A DNA stretch of 64,000 nt from Bradyrhizobium sp. WSM471 (GCF_000244915.1 NZ_CM001442.1:7182012-7246011); one strand, 5' to 3'. Counted from the first letter of the stretch, positions 23,047 to 32,187 are shown. Numbers and translations are program-made. Notes: generated by a model not told the origin, from the sequence alone.

Positions 23047-24432
23047 ATGACGATCGACGCCTCCCTGGACGCCGTGCCGCCGCCTGCCCCGGTCGCCTCC
23101 CCCATCGCCAGCTTGCTGACGGCACCGATCCTGCCGACACTGCTGCGGCTTGCGATCCCCAACATGATCGCGATGGTCGGCAGCACGCTGGTCGCGATTG
23201 CCGAGACCTCCTATATCGGCCGGCTCGGCACCATCCCGCTCGCAGCGATCGCGCTGGTGTTTCCGTTCGCCATGCTGACACAGATGATGAGCGCGGGCGC
23301 GATGGGCGGCGGCGTCTCGTCTGCGATCAGCCGCGCGCTCGGCGCAGGCGATCGGACCCGTGCGGCGACGCTGGCGCTGCACGCCGCCATCATCGGCCTC
23401 TGCGGCGGGCTTTTCTTCACGGTGACCATGCTCGTCTTCGGCCGCTCCTTCTTCATGCTGCTGGGCGGGCGCGAGCGTGTACTCGAGGAAGCCAGCGGCT
23501 ATTCGCAAATGCTGTTCTCCGGCGCGGTCGCGATCTGGCTCGTCAACACGCTGGCCTCGGTGATCCGCGGCACCGGCGACATGCGTCTGCCCTCGATGGC
23601 GCTGATCGGGACGAGCGTGCTCCAGATCGCGCTCGGCGGCACGCTGGGGCTTGGCCTGTTCGGCGTGCCGCAATTCGGCATGCCCGGTGTCGCCGCCGGT
23701 CAGTTGATCGCGTTCACCTGCGCTGCGATCTTTTTCCTCTGGTATCTCTGGTCCGGCCGCAGCCGGCTGCCGCTGGACTTCCGCGCCTTCCATTTCGATC
23801 GCGCGCTGTTCTTCGACATCCTCAAGGTCGGCGCGGTCGCCTGCCTGTCGCCGCTCCAGACCGTGCTCACCATTTTGATCTTCACCAAGATCCTGGCGAC
23901 CTTCGGCACCGAGATGCTGGCAGGTTATGGCATCGGCTCGCGACTGGAATTCTTGCTGATCCCGATCACCTTCGCCTTCGGCATCGCATCGGTGCCGATG
24001 GTCGGCATGGCGATGGGCGCCGGCCAGGTGAAGCGCGCGCGGCGCGTGGCCTGGACCGCGGCCGCGGCCTCGGGAATCACGGTCGGCCTGATCGGCCTCG
24101 TCATCGCGCTCGATCCGTCACTGTGGGTTTCGCTCTTCACCAGGGATCCCGGCGTCGCCGCCGCCGCGCACAGCTATTTCCACTGGGCAGGCCCGACCTT
24201 CGTGTTCTTCGGCATGGGCGTATCGCTGTATTTCTCCTCGCAGGGCGCGGCGCGGGTCGGCGGTCCCGTGCTCGCCTCCACCGCGCGGCTTCTGATCGTC
24301 GCGATCGGCGGCGGCACCCTCATGATGGCGCAGGCTCCAGCCTGGACCCTGTTCGCCCTGGTCGGCGGCGCCATGATGGTGTTCGGGCTGTCGACCGCAG
24401 GTTCGGTCGCCTTGGTGCGCTGGGGCAAATGA
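23047..24432 (+). CDS. MATE family efflux transporter
   Basis: 461 residues and about 12 membrane helices. The start PILPTLLRLAIPNMIAMVGS and ETSYIGRLGTIPLAAIALVF are the MATE N-terminal signature; the second half repeats the pattern at FDILKVGAVACLSPLQTVLT. It probably exports cationic drugs or metabolites with Na+ or H+ antiport. The ATG follows a short gap after the GNAT gene (82 bp). No regulator lies beside it, so the substrate cannot be named. Confidence 0.92.
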   Translation: MTIDASLDAVPPPAPVASPIASLLTAPILPTLLRLAIPNMIAMVGSTLVAIAETSYIGRLGTIPLAAIALVFPFAMLTQMMSAGAMGGGVSSAISRALGAGDRTRAATLALHAAIIGLCGGLFFTVTMLVFGRSFFMLLGGRERVLEEASGYSQMLFSGAVAIWLVNTLASVIRGTGDMRLPSMALIGTSVLQIALGGTLGLGLFGVPQFGMPGVAAGQLIAFTCAAIFFLWYLWSGRSRLPLDFRAFHFDRALFFDILKVGAVACLSPLQTVLTILIFTKILATFGTEMLAGYGIGSRLEFLLIPITFAFGIASVPMVGMAMGAGQVKRARRVAWTAAAASGITVGLIGLVIALDPSLWVSLFTRDPGVAAAAHSYFHWAGPTFVFFGMGVSLYFSSQGAARVGGPVLASTARLLIVAIGGGTLMMAQAPAWTLFALVGGAMMVFGLSTAGSVALVRWGK

Positions 24433-24539
24433 GCGCAGGTCATTGCACGCAGGCAAATAAACGCAGGAATGTGATTCCATCCAGCGTTGCACTGTCCTGC
24501 TAGGCTGCTATGGAGGCGCTCCACTTCGGGGCTCTCTCC

Positions 24540-24974
24540 ATGACTTCCAGATTCGCTGCTCTCATCGTCCTTCTGGCTGCGCTCCTCGGCGCGACTGCCG
24601 CCCATGCGCAGAGCGCCGACGGGACCTGGCTGACCCAGGCCGGCGATGCCCGCGTCAAGATCAGCAAATGCGGCAGCGGCATCTGCGGCAATGTCGTCTG
24701 GCTGCGTGAACCCCACGACACCGCGACCGGCCAGCCCGCCTCCGACAGCAAGAATCCCAATCCCGCCCTCGCCAGGCGCCCGATGATCGGCTTGCCATTG
24801 TTCAGCGGCATGCAGCCTTCAGGGCCGAACAAATGGTCGGGCCAGATCTACAATGCCGACGACGGCAGCACCTATGCGAGCAGCGTTACGGTGACATCAG
24901 CGGATTCACTGCGGGTCGAAGGCTGCGTCGGCGCGCTCTGCGGCGGCGAGACCTGGACGCGGGCGGGGCGCTAG
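24540..24974 (+). CDS. DUF2147 family exported protein
   Basis: 144 residues with a signal peptide (SRFAALIVLLAALLGATAAHA, cleavage before QSADGTW). The mature domain shows SADGTWLTQAGDARVKISKC, GICGNVVWLREPHD, RRPMIGLPLFSGMQPSG, GQIYNADDGSTYASSVTVTS and LRVEGCVGALCGGETWTR, the single-domain DUF2147 lipocalin-like barrel. Four Cys residues may form disulphides. The function of the family is unknown. An upstream in-frame ATG at 24510 would put ten residues before the signal peptide and is less likely. Confidence 0.88.
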   Translation: MTSRFAALIVLLAALLGATAAHAQSADGTWLTQAGDARVKISKCGSGICGNVVWLREPHDTATGQPASDSKNPNPALARRPMIGLPLFSGMQPSGPNKWSGQIYNADDGSTYASSVTVTSADSLRVEGCVGALCGGETWTRAGR

Positions 24975-24978
24975 CGCT

Positions 24979-26118
24979 TCACGCCGTCATCGCCTTCAGC
25001 GCCGTCGCAGCCGAGGCGTAGCCGCCCCGCGCACCGTCGATGAAATGGACGTGGTCACTGCGGAGCGCCGACGGGGTGAAGCAGGTCATCATCGCAGCGT
25101 CCTGCTGGTAGAGGCCGTAACGTACGATGCCGTCGCGCGCGGCAGTCGCGAGGCGATCGCTGAGGGCGCGTTCGAGCTCGGGCGTACAGTCGAGGATCAT
25201 GCGCAGGCCGTCGTCATATTTTCGGAAATCGGAGTTCTCCACGACCTGCCGTGTATAGAACTTCGGCACGAAGCCGCCGACCTTGAGATCGAAGCGCATG
25301 ATCAGATAGACGAAAAGCGTGTAGGCCAGCACGCTGGCGCGGCGTGCGAACAACGGACCTCCGCGCTTGGTGCGCGCCTCATATTCCAGCCCCTGTGGCG
25401 GCCATGTCAGCGGCGGCCCTTGTGGCGGCACGGGCCGACCGGCATCCGGACTGCGCTCGACGAGATGGATGATGTCCTCGATCACGTTGCGGAATACCGA
25501 GGGATCGGCGCCCTGGGCCGGCATCACCAGCACGGACAGGATCAGGCCACGCGCCGCCGGAATCACCTCGAAGCGGCAGGACAGGCCGGAGAGATCGGGC
25601 TGCGTGCCCGCGGGCGCTTCGGGTATCGCAAACTCGCCGCGCTTCATCGCAGCGTCCGCCCAGGCGAGCCCGCCGCCCGAAAACATCGCGTAGGACAAAT
25701 TGGCCGACGGACCGAAGCGCGCGACGCGCACGTCGAAGCCCTGCGCGCGAATGGCGCTCACCGGCACCAGCGCGACGCGCATCCGCAAGTCGAGATCTTC
25801 CCGGACCCAGGTCGCGGTCGCAGCCAAAGCCTCGCGGGCCAGTTCGAGATCATTGGGCGCGATCGCAAAACTCGCGCCGTCGCCGCCGAACACAAAGGGA
25901 AATTCGCGTCCCTCCAATGCGTTGGTCACGGCCGCGATCACGGCGGCACCGGCCATGTTCACAGCCTTGTAGCGCTGCGCCGCGATAGCCTTGGTCGAAT
26001 CCACGATGTCGGCAACGCCGACGCTCCAGTCGTCGGGCAGCGGCGAATACAAAGCGGGGTCCATCAGGCTGGTGAAGCCGCGAAAGACCGGAATGCCGCT
26101 ATAGAACGCTGATGTCAT
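24979..26118 (-). CDS. DUF3095 protein, class III nucleotidyl-cyclase-like
   Basis: 379 residues. The N-terminal half looks like a class III cyclase domain: DWSVGVADIVDSTKAIAAQR (usual place of the first metal Asp in ADIVDSTKAI), VIAAVTNALEGREFPFVFGG and GGDGASFAIAP (second Asp). The C-terminal half is DUF3095-specific (VVENSDFRKYDDGLRMILDC, IVRYGLYQQDAAMMTCFTPS, DHVHFIDGARGGYASAATAL). The nearest characterised relatives are the adenylyl cyclase catalytic domains; whether it makes cAMP is untested. The start ATG at 26118 was chosen because sequence before it is not conserved-looking. It is convergent with the DUF2147 gene (4 bp between stops). Confidence 0.82.
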   Translation of the reverse strand: MTSAFYSGIPVFRGFTSLMDPALYSPLPDDWSVGVADIVDSTKAIAAQRYKAVNMAGAAVIAAVTNALEGREFPFVFGGDGASFAIAPNDLELAREALAATATWVREDLDLRMRVALVPVSAIRAQGFDVRVARFGPSANLSYAMFSGGGLAWADAAMKRGEFAIPEAPAGTQPDLSGLSCRFEVIPAARGLILSVLVMPAQGADPSVFRNVIEDIIHLVERSPDAGRPVPPQGPPLTWPPQGLEYEARTKRGGPLFARRASVLAYTLFVYLIMRFDLKVGGFVPKFYTRQVVENSDFRKYDDGLRMILDCTPELERALSDRLATAARDGIVRYGLYQQDAAMMTCFTPSALRSDHVHFIDGARGGYASAATALKAMTA

Positions 26119-26343
26119 CGGATGATGCCGGATGGTTGGGACGCACGTCCAAAGAGACATACGTAGAAGAATCGGTTCGGGTTCGCCAGGCGCGCGCCCT
26201 TGCAACCATTGGCCGAAATGGACCGGGACAACAAGATGAAGGCGCGCTGCAATGCCACAGAAGGTCATTGATCGGCATCAAACAGCTGCGCGCAAATGGC
26301 GTCTAGTCTCGATGATCTGACATGGTAGCGAGGGAACATCGAC

Positions 26344-26721
26344 GTGTCCGACTCCGACAGGAAGGACCCCATCGCTCCGGTAAGCCGGCACACTGGGCGT
26401 GATCCGATCAGCGCGGTGAAGATGCCGGAAAGCCTGACCGCCGCCGTCGATAGTTGGGCCGAAACCCATCACCTGTCGCGCTCGGATGCCATCCGTCAGC
26501 TGGTCGAGCTGGGCCTGAAGGTCGCGCCCCCGGCACTCCCGCCAGGGCACCCGCTCGCTTCGGATGCCACCAGGATCGAAAAGCTTGCGGTGCATGAACT
26601 CGAGGGACTGCTCGATCCTGCCCTGTCTGAAGACGAACGCGAGCGCCGGATCCGCCGCCTCACCGACGGCCCGCCGGAGTTCTCACACGAACGGATTGAC
26701 CTGCCGAAGCACCGGACCTGA
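26344..26721 (+). CDS. Ribbon-helix-helix (CopG-like) protein
   Basis: 125 residues starting with GTG at 26344, with AGGGA upstream. Residues about 23-60 (ISAVKMPESLTAAVDSWAET, then HLSRSDAIRQLVELGLKV) form the ribbon-helix-helix DNA-binding fold: one strand with KMP, helix A, SRSDA turn, helix B. The charged C-terminal part (LASDATRIEKLAVHELEGLL, LSEDERERRIRRLTDGPPEF) is helical and unassigned. Antitoxins have this fold, but no toxin gene adjoins it, so it may be a solitary regulator. Confidence 0.8.
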   Translation: MSDSDRKDPIAPVSRHTGRDPISAVKMPESLTAAVDSWAETHHLSRSDAIRQLVELGLKVAPPALPPGHPLASDATRIEKLAVHELEGLLDPALSEDERERRIRRLTDGPPEFSHERIDLPKHRT

Positions 26722-26725
26722 ATGT

Positions 26726-26941
26726 CTAGTGCAGCTTCTCGTCCTGACGCTTGCGCAGCGCGGATGAGGGTACGTCGTGGCAACCGACCAGACGCACGAA
26801 TTTCTGCGGATACATTTCGTGACCGTGGTCACCGGAATTTTGGTGAGACATCGGCTCGCAGTGAACGGGCTGGCAGTGAACGTCGCTTTGCTGTGCGCAA
26901 GATGGCTTTGCCGACGCCTTGTCCAGGCTCGAAGCGGTCAT
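26726..26941 (-). CDS. Small Cys/His-rich protein, unknown function
   Basis: 71 residues from ATG at 26941, preceded by AGGGAGCAGTCC, a good ribosome-binding site. The sequence has four Cys and several His: KPSCAQQSDVHCQPVHCEPM, then SGDHGHEMYPQKFVRLVGCH, ending SSALRKRQDEKLH. CHCxxxHC-like spacing suggests a metal-binding peptide, though no zinc-ribbon pattern was recognised. It is tail to tail with the ribbon-helix-helix gene. The 127-bp gap on the other side to the SDR holds nothing else. Support is only the ribosome-binding site and composition. Confidence 0.5.
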   Translation of the reverse strand: MTASSLDKASAKPSCAQQSDVHCQPVHCEPMSHQNSGDHGHEMYPQKFVRLVGCHDVPSSALRKRQDEKLH

Positions 26942-27067
26942 GGACTGCTCCCTATCGATTAGGGCAGATCGATTGACGTAAACCCAATCGATTGCGCGGC
27001 ATCTTACGACCAAATCCGGATGATGTCATTGCGCCGGATCAATGCAATTGTGGCGACGGAGTTCCGG

Positions 27068-27790
27068 CTACGCCGTGTTGCCCGCGTCGACCGTAAACAC
27101 GGTACCCGTCACATTGCGGCCGCCCTCTCCCAGCAAATATTCCACCATCCGCGCGACGTCGTCGGTCTCCGGCAGGCGGCGTAGCGCGCTGCGGCCGGCG
27201 ATGCGCTTGCGGCTGTCGTCGGACAGGTTGTGCGTCAGCTCGGTGTCGATGAAACCGGGCGCGATCGCGTTCACGGTGATGCCGAGCTTGCCGACCTCGC
27301 GCGCGAGCGAACGGGTGAAGCCGGTAGCGGCGGCCTTGGTCGCACCGTAAACGGAGAGGCCGTTATAGCCGGTGGTCGCAATGATCGAGGAGATGTTGAT
27401 GATGCGGCCGGCGCCGTCGGCCATCATCTGGCGCGCCACATATTTGGTGAGAATGATCGGCGACAGCACGTTGAGCTGTACCAGCGCCTCGATCTCGGAA
27501 TTGTGCATGGTCGCCAGCAGGCCTTCGGTGCCGAGGCCGGCATTGTTGACGAGGCCGTAGATCGGGCCGAATTCATCGCGCACGAGTTTTGCGAAAGCGG
27601 GAATCGCATCGATCACGGCGAGGTCGCAGGCGCGGAAATGCAGGCGGCCCTCCGACCCGGCAATCGCCGCCTTGAGCTCGTCGCTCTCGCGCCGCGCCGC
27701 CGCGATCACGTTGTAGCCGCCATCAACAAGCCGCTGGCCGATCGCAAGGCCGATGCCGCGGCTACCACCCGTGACGAGAACATTATGCAT
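27068..27790 (-). CDS. Short-chain dehydrogenase/reductase (FabG-like)
   Basis: 240 residues of the classical SDR fold. NADP(H) site: NVLVTGGSRGIGLAIGQRLV (GGSRGIG, about 7-14); NNAGLGTEG for strand 4; catalytic Ser and Tyr in IINISSIIATTGYNGLSVYG and YGATKAAATGFTRSLAREVG (Y-x-x-x-K); and APGFIDTELT. Likely a 3-ketoacyl thioester or alcohol oxidoreductase. The start overlaps the acyl-AMP ligase stop by 8 bp, so it is the third gene of an ACP-ligase-SDR operon and probably reduces the tethered acyl chain. Confidence 0.92.
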   Translation of the reverse strand: MHNVLVTGGSRGIGLAIGQRLVDGGYNVIAAARRESDELKAAIAGSEGRLHFRACDLAVIDAIPAFAKLVRDEFGPIYGLVNNAGLGTEGLLATMHNSEIEALVQLNVLSPIILTKYVARQMMADGAGRIINISSIIATTGYNGLSVYGATKAAATGFTRSLAREVGKLGITVNAIAPGFIDTELTHNLSDDSRKRIAGRSALRRLPETDDVARMVEYLLGEGGRNVTGTVFTVDAGNTA

Positions 27791-29165
27791 CGGTGCGCGC
27801 CAGTTTGCCGGCCGGGGTGACGTCGAGCGCCTCGACGAAGCGGATCACCGCCGGCACCTTGTGGGACGCGAGCTGCGCGCGGCACTGATCCAGGATCTGG
27901 TCGCGGATCTCTTTCGCGCGCGCCGGATCGGTGCCGTCGGCGAGGATCACGTCCGCGACGACGATGCCGCCGGTGATCGGGCTCCTGCGTGACTTCGCCC
28001 GCGACATCCGCACGTCGGGATGACGGTTGATCACCGCCTCGATCTCTTCGGGGTGAACCTTCAGCCCACCGATATTGATGATGCCGCCGCGGCGGCCGAC
28101 GAAATAGTAGCGGTCGCCACGCAATTCTACGATATCGCCGCTATCGACATACCCGTCTGCATCGGTGAGCGCAGCCGCGTCGCGGCCGATGTAGGCGTGC
28201 GCCGTGCGCGTCGAGCGGATACGTAGCGAGCCGTCGACGACCTTCATTTCGACGCCGTTGCGGTTGCCGAGATAGTCCGCCGGAAAGCCTTCCAGCCCGT
28301 CATTGACGGCAAAGCCGACGCCGGCCTCGGTCGATGCATAGGCATGGCCGACGGAGGAATTCGGGAACGCCGCTTTCAGGCCGTCCAGCACCGCCTGGTC
28401 GGCGATCTCGCCGGAGAGGCGGACGTAACGCGGCGCGAATTGCGCGACCGAGCCGCTCATCAACAGCTTGCGCCAGTGCGAGGGCGTGCCGGAGATGTGG
28501 GATACGCCGCGCGCGTTCAGCCGCGTAACGTGATCGCCGAGGGCCTCATGCGGATCGGATAGCACCATCGAACCGCCGGAGAGGACGGCGCGGAGGAATA
28601 TCTGCAGGCCGCCATAGCGGCGGATGTCGTAGAACGTCGCCCATACCGGCGCGGGTCCGCGCGCCGGGCCTTCGGCGACGATGGCGCCGGTGAGTGCTTC
28701 CAGTGTATGGCCGACGATTTTCGGCACGCCCGACGTGCCCGAAGTCAGCATCAGCCATTCCGTGGCGCGTTCGGTCCTGGCCGGTGCGGTGGCCTGAAGC
28801 GGCAGTTGTGCGGTGACGACCAGCGGCACGCCAGTCTCTGCCCAGCAATCGGGCTCGTCGGTGATGACGGCATCGACCCCGGCATCCGCCATCAGCGTGT
28901 CGAGATGCGCGGGGTTGAGATCGGGCGGACACAGCAGCATGCGGCGGGCAATACCGTCGAGCTCGATCATGGCAAGGCCCGATCGGAGCTGGTCGGACAC
29001 TTTCAGCAGCACCGCGCGCCCGGACAGCTCGCCCAGGCGGCCACCCAGGACCGTCTGCGACAGGACATCGGTCAGCGACACGACATGGTGCGCATCCGAC
29101 AGAGCGCGGCCCGTCAGCTCCGCGCCGAGATGGTCGCGAAGCGCAAAGATCTCACGCGGGGACAT
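27783..29165 (-). CDS. AMP-binding acyl/aryl ligase of an ACP operon
   Basis: 460 residues from ATG at 29165, which overlaps the ACP 3' end by 14 bp. Adenylation motifs: LMLTSGTSGVPKIVGHTLEA (phosphate loop, about 166), HAYASTEAGVGFAVND, DADGYVDSGDIVELRGDRYY, and RRGGIINIGGLKVHPEEIEA with the C-terminal hinge, ending DVTPAGKLARTDA with the usual catalytic Lys. The length is shorter than CoA ligases. It should load an acid onto the ACP encoded just upstream or onto CoA. The substrate is unknown. Confidence 0.88.
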   Translation of the reverse strand: MSPREIFALRDHLGAELTGRALSDAHHVVSLTDVLSQTVLGGRLGELSGRAVLLKVSDQLRSGLAMIELDGIARRMLLCPPDLNPAHLDTLMADAGVDAVITDEPDCWAETGVPLVVTAQLPLQATAPARTERATEWLMLTSGTSGVPKIVGHTLEALTGAIVAEGPARGPAPVWATFYDIRRYGGLQIFLRAVLSGGSMVLSDPHEALGDHVTRLNARGVSHISGTPSHWRKLLMSGSVAQFAPRYVRLSGEIADQAVLDGLKAAFPNSSVGHAYASTEAGVGFAVNDGLEGFPADYLGNRNGVEMKVVDGSLRIRSTRTAHAYIGRDAAALTDADGYVDSGDIVELRGDRYYFVGRRGGIINIGGLKVHPEEIEAVINRHPDVRMSRAKSRRSPITGGIVVADVILADGTDPARAKEIRDQILDQCRAQLASHKVPAVIRFVEALDVTPAGKLARTDA

Positions 29166-29397
29166 TTTCGTAGGCCCGCACGAAATCGCCCACGGTGGCG
29201 GGGAACGCTGCGTCCTCGGAGATGGTGAAGGGGTCGACGCCGGTCTCGTCCTCGAGGCGCGCCACCAGGATGGCGAAGGCGAGCGAGTCGAAGCCCGTCT
29301 CGTGCAGGGACAGATCGTCCGAGAGCGCGGGAAGCGCGACGTGCTGCTCCTTGGCGATCTGCTGGATCGCTTCAATGACCTTAGACCGTACCGACAT
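29152..29397 (-). CDS. Acyl carrier protein
   Basis: 81 residues, ACP fold: VRSKVIEAIQQIAKEQHVAL, then LHETGFDSLAFAILVARLED with the phosphopantetheine Ser in FDSLAF (about residue 38), and DFVRAYENVPA at the end. The sequence is acidic around the Ser. It starts the operon ACP-ligase-SDR and is distinct from the primary AcpP by its DSLAF motif (AcpP has DSLD), which is more like carrier proteins of secondary pathways. It overlaps the ligase by 14 bp. Confidence 0.9.
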   Translation of the reverse strand: MSVRSKVIEAIQQIAKEQHVALPALSDDLSLHETGFDSLAFAILVARLEDETGVDPFTISEDAAFPATVGDFVRAYENVPA

Positions 29398-29538
29398 GGC
29401 TGGCTCGCTTCTGTTGTCGTTCGTGTTGCGGCGGTTCTTGATGACCGCCTCCCTTGGCCGTTTGTTTACCCGACAGAAGTAAATGGCTTCTTGGACAATT
29501 CGGATAAAATTGGACCTATCTGGCGAATTTTCGCGCGG

Positions 29539-31353
29539 CTAGAGCCGGATCGTACCATCGTTGATTTGCGCATACGTCTCCGCGTCCAGCGCGACATAGG
29601 CGCCGGTCTTCGGGTCCAGCATGAACAGCGGATCGGAGACCGCGCCCGGATCAAATCCCTCGCGCACGAGCTCGCCCTTTTTCTGCTTGAAGGTCTCGGT
29701 CGCATCGAGCTCGCGCGAGATGCGTATGAAGACGGGGTGAGCATAGGCCGGCAGGCGCTGTGCGAAGTGGGCGGGCAGCACCTCGACGGCAAAGCCCTCG
29801 TTCACCACGATCGCGCTCATGCCGGCGCGCCCATCGGTGCCGGGGATGCTGACGCCGTAGGTGGTGGCATCGATCACGCCGGTGAAATCGCGCACGGCGT
29901 CGTTGACCTCCGAGGTCGCGACGTTCTCGCCCTTCCAGCGAAAGGTGTCGCCGATGCGGTCGACGAAGTGGAAGAAGCCCTTCTCGTCGAGCCGCATCAG
30001 ATCGCCGGTGCGAAACCAGGAATCGCCCCTGGCAAAGACATCGCGCAGGATCTTCTTCTCGGTCTCGCTCGCCTCGGTGTAGCCCTCGAAGCGACCGCCG
30101 CCCTCGTCCGCCGTGCCGATGCGGCCTATGGCTTCGCCGGCCTCGCCACGCGCGCAGGCGATACAAAATCCCCCTGCATTGCGCAGCGGCGCGCCGTTAT
30201 CGGGGTCGAGCCTGACGAGACCGGCAGGGAAACGATGCGCGAGCAGCGGCGGAATGCGGCCGATCGCGCCGGGCTGGCCCTCGACGTTGAACAGCGAGAA
30301 ATTGCCTTCCGTCGCCGCGTAGAATTCGAGGATGCGCGGAATGGCGAAACGCCCCTGAAAATCGTCCCAGATGTCACCGCGAAGGCCGTTGCCGCAGACG
30401 ATTCGCAGGCGATGCCGGTTCTCGTATTCCGAGGGCGGCGCCTTGAGCAGGTAGCGGCAGAGCTCGCCGATATACTGAAACAACGTGCAGTCGTGGCGCA
30501 CGATGTCGGGCCAGAAATTCGAGGCTGAGAATTTTTCCGCGATCACCACCGAGCCGCCGGCAGCGAGCATGCTGCATGGTGCGACGATGCCGCCGACCGA
30601 GTGGAACAGCGGCAAGCAATCGTAGAGCCGATCCTGCGGCGTCGCGCTGGTGAGGCCGGCGAACCAAAAGCCCCAATTGAGGATGCGGCGGTGGCTGATG
30701 CTGGCGGCCTTCGGAAGGCCGGTCGTCCCGGACGTGTAGATCAGCAGGGCCCTGTCGTCGATGGTGACGTCGCCACGCTCGTCCGGCGAAAGCGGCCCGT
30801 CACAGAGGGCGGCGAGCGCGACATCGATCGCGCGTTCGCTGCGGGCATCGCCATGGGTCCAGACCTTTGCTTCCGTTTTCAGGTGCGGCGACGCGCCATC
30901 CAGCGCATCCTTGAGCTCGTGCGCGACAATGATGTGAGCGGGCTTTGCTACTCCGATGCAATGCGCGAGCGACTGGCCGACGAGCTTGGTGTTGATCAGC
31001 GCGACCACGCCGCCGACCCGGCTGATGCCGAGCCAGGCTGCGACATAGTCGATGCCGTTCGGCATGATCAGCGCGACAGTGTCGCCCTTGGCCACACCGG
31101 CCGAGCGCGCCCACCGCGCGTAACGATTGATGCGTTTCGAGAGCCCCTCATAGTCGAGGCTCGCGTCATCGGTGGCCAGCGCAATGCGATCGGGCTGGCG
31201 CTGCGCCCAATCATCGACGACATCGGCGAACAGCCGGCCCGGCAACGTCTCGATCCGTGCGGTGAGCTCGATCGCCTTCAGCCAAATTTTCGAAGCCGAA
31301 GGTGCGCGCGGAGCTTTCGGTTGCTCGATGACGCCGGTTGTCATGCCGTTCAT
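29539..31353 (-). CDS. Long-chain/very-long-chain acyl-CoA synthetase (FATP-like)
   Basis: 604 residues. Adenylation motifs: LLIYTSGTTGLPKAASISHR (about 204), ILEFYAATEGNFSLFNVEGQ, GDSWFRTGDLMRLDEKGFFH, and VDRIGDTFRWKGENVATSEV, which is the FATP-type linker (fatty acid transport protein/very-long-chain synthetases). ATETFKQKKGELVREGF has the catalytic Lys. It activates a fatty acid and may couple it to uptake. It reads in the same direction as the ACP operon, with 141 bp between, and is plausibly its acyl-CoA supplier. Confidence 0.9.
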   Translation of the reverse strand: MNGMTTGVIEQPKAPRAPSASKIWLKAIELTARIETLPGRLFADVVDDWAQRQPDRIALATDDASLDYEGLSKRINRYARWARSAGVAKGDTVALIMPNGIDYVAAWLGISRVGGVVALINTKLVGQSLAHCIGVAKPAHIIVAHELKDALDGASPHLKTEAKVWTHGDARSERAIDVALAALCDGPLSPDERGDVTIDDRALLIYTSGTTGLPKAASISHRRILNWGFWFAGLTSATPQDRLYDCLPLFHSVGGIVAPCSMLAAGGSVVIAEKFSASNFWPDIVRHDCTLFQYIGELCRYLLKAPPSEYENRHRLRIVCGNGLRGDIWDDFQGRFAIPRILEFYAATEGNFSLFNVEGQPGAIGRIPPLLAHRFPAGLVRLDPDNGAPLRNAGGFCIACARGEAGEAIGRIGTADEGGGRFEGYTEASETEKKILRDVFARGDSWFRTGDLMRLDEKGFFHFVDRIGDTFRWKGENVATSEVNDAVRDFTGVIDATTYGVSIPGTDGRAGMSAIVVNEGFAVEVLPAHFAQRLPAYAHPVFIRISRELDATETFKQKKGELVREGFDPGAVSDPLFMLDPKTGAYVALDAETYAQINDGTIRL

Positions 31354-31473
31354 TCTTTCGGAACGTGTCTGCTGGTTCCCGGCAGCTTAGCTCGCACGCC
31401 CTGCCCAGGTGTTAAGAGACAAGGTAAAAGCGGGTTAGTGCGCGATTAACTCTAGTCATCCTTTACCAAACCG

Positions 31474-32187
31474 GTGGGATCGGCGTGCGCGGTGACCTCG
31501 ACCGCGAACGCCATCAACGCCTCGTTCGACCCGGCGCTGCCGCATGATTTCGCCAGGGACATCGCGCCGGTCGCCGGCCTCGCGCGAATTCCGCTGGTGC
31601 TGGTCGTCAACAACGACCTGCCGGTGACCAGCGTCGCCGACTTCATCGCCTACGCCAAGGCCAATCCCGGCAAGATGTCGATCGCCTCTTCCGGCATCGG
31701 TACCTCGCTGCATCTCTCCGGTGAGCTGTTCAAGTCGCTGGCCGGCGTGCAGTTCACCCACGTGCCCCATCGCGGCTCGGCTCCCGGATTGACCGACGTG
31801 ATGAGCGGCCAGATCCATGGCATGTTCGACAACGTCACTTCATCCTTCGAGCTCGTGCGCGCCGGCAAGCTGCGCGCGCTCGGCGTCACCACGCGCGAGC
31901 GCTCGGAGATTCTGCCGGACGTGCCATCGATCGCGGACACGCTCGCCGGCTACGAGACGAGTTCGTTCTACGGTGTCGGCGCTCCGCACGACACGCCGCG
32001 CGAGATCGTCGACCTGCTCAATCGCGAAATCGCCGCCGCGCTGTCCGATGCGGAGATCAAGTCCCGCATCGCCGGGCTCGGCGCGGTCCCATTGCACGGC
32101 AACGCCAACGCGTTCGGCTGCATGCTGACCGCAGAAACCGAGCGCTGGCGGAAGGTGGTAGAGCTGTCGGGGATCAAGAAGGAATAG
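31474..32187 (+). pseudogene. 5'-truncated tripartite tricarboxylate (Bug) receptor
   Basis: The conserved core and C-terminus of a Bug-family periplasmic receptor are intact: STANAINASFDPALPHDFAR, SSGIGTSLHLSGELFKSLAG, VQFTHVPHRGSAPGLTDVMS, GMFDNVTSSFELVRAGKLRA and a normal end. The signal peptide and about the first 80 residues, including lobe-1 sequence and the PDGYTLL segment, are missing; the frame is closed by TAG at 31453. The remaining 238 codons have no obvious promoter or ribosome-binding site. No TctB/TctA genes flank it. It is a degraded receptor gene rather than a functional short one. Confidence 0.8.

Noticed and set aside
28813..30528. Long plus-strand frame spanning the two acyl ligases
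   Set aside because: Antisense to two clear adenylating enzymes and an ACP; no start signal and no domain.
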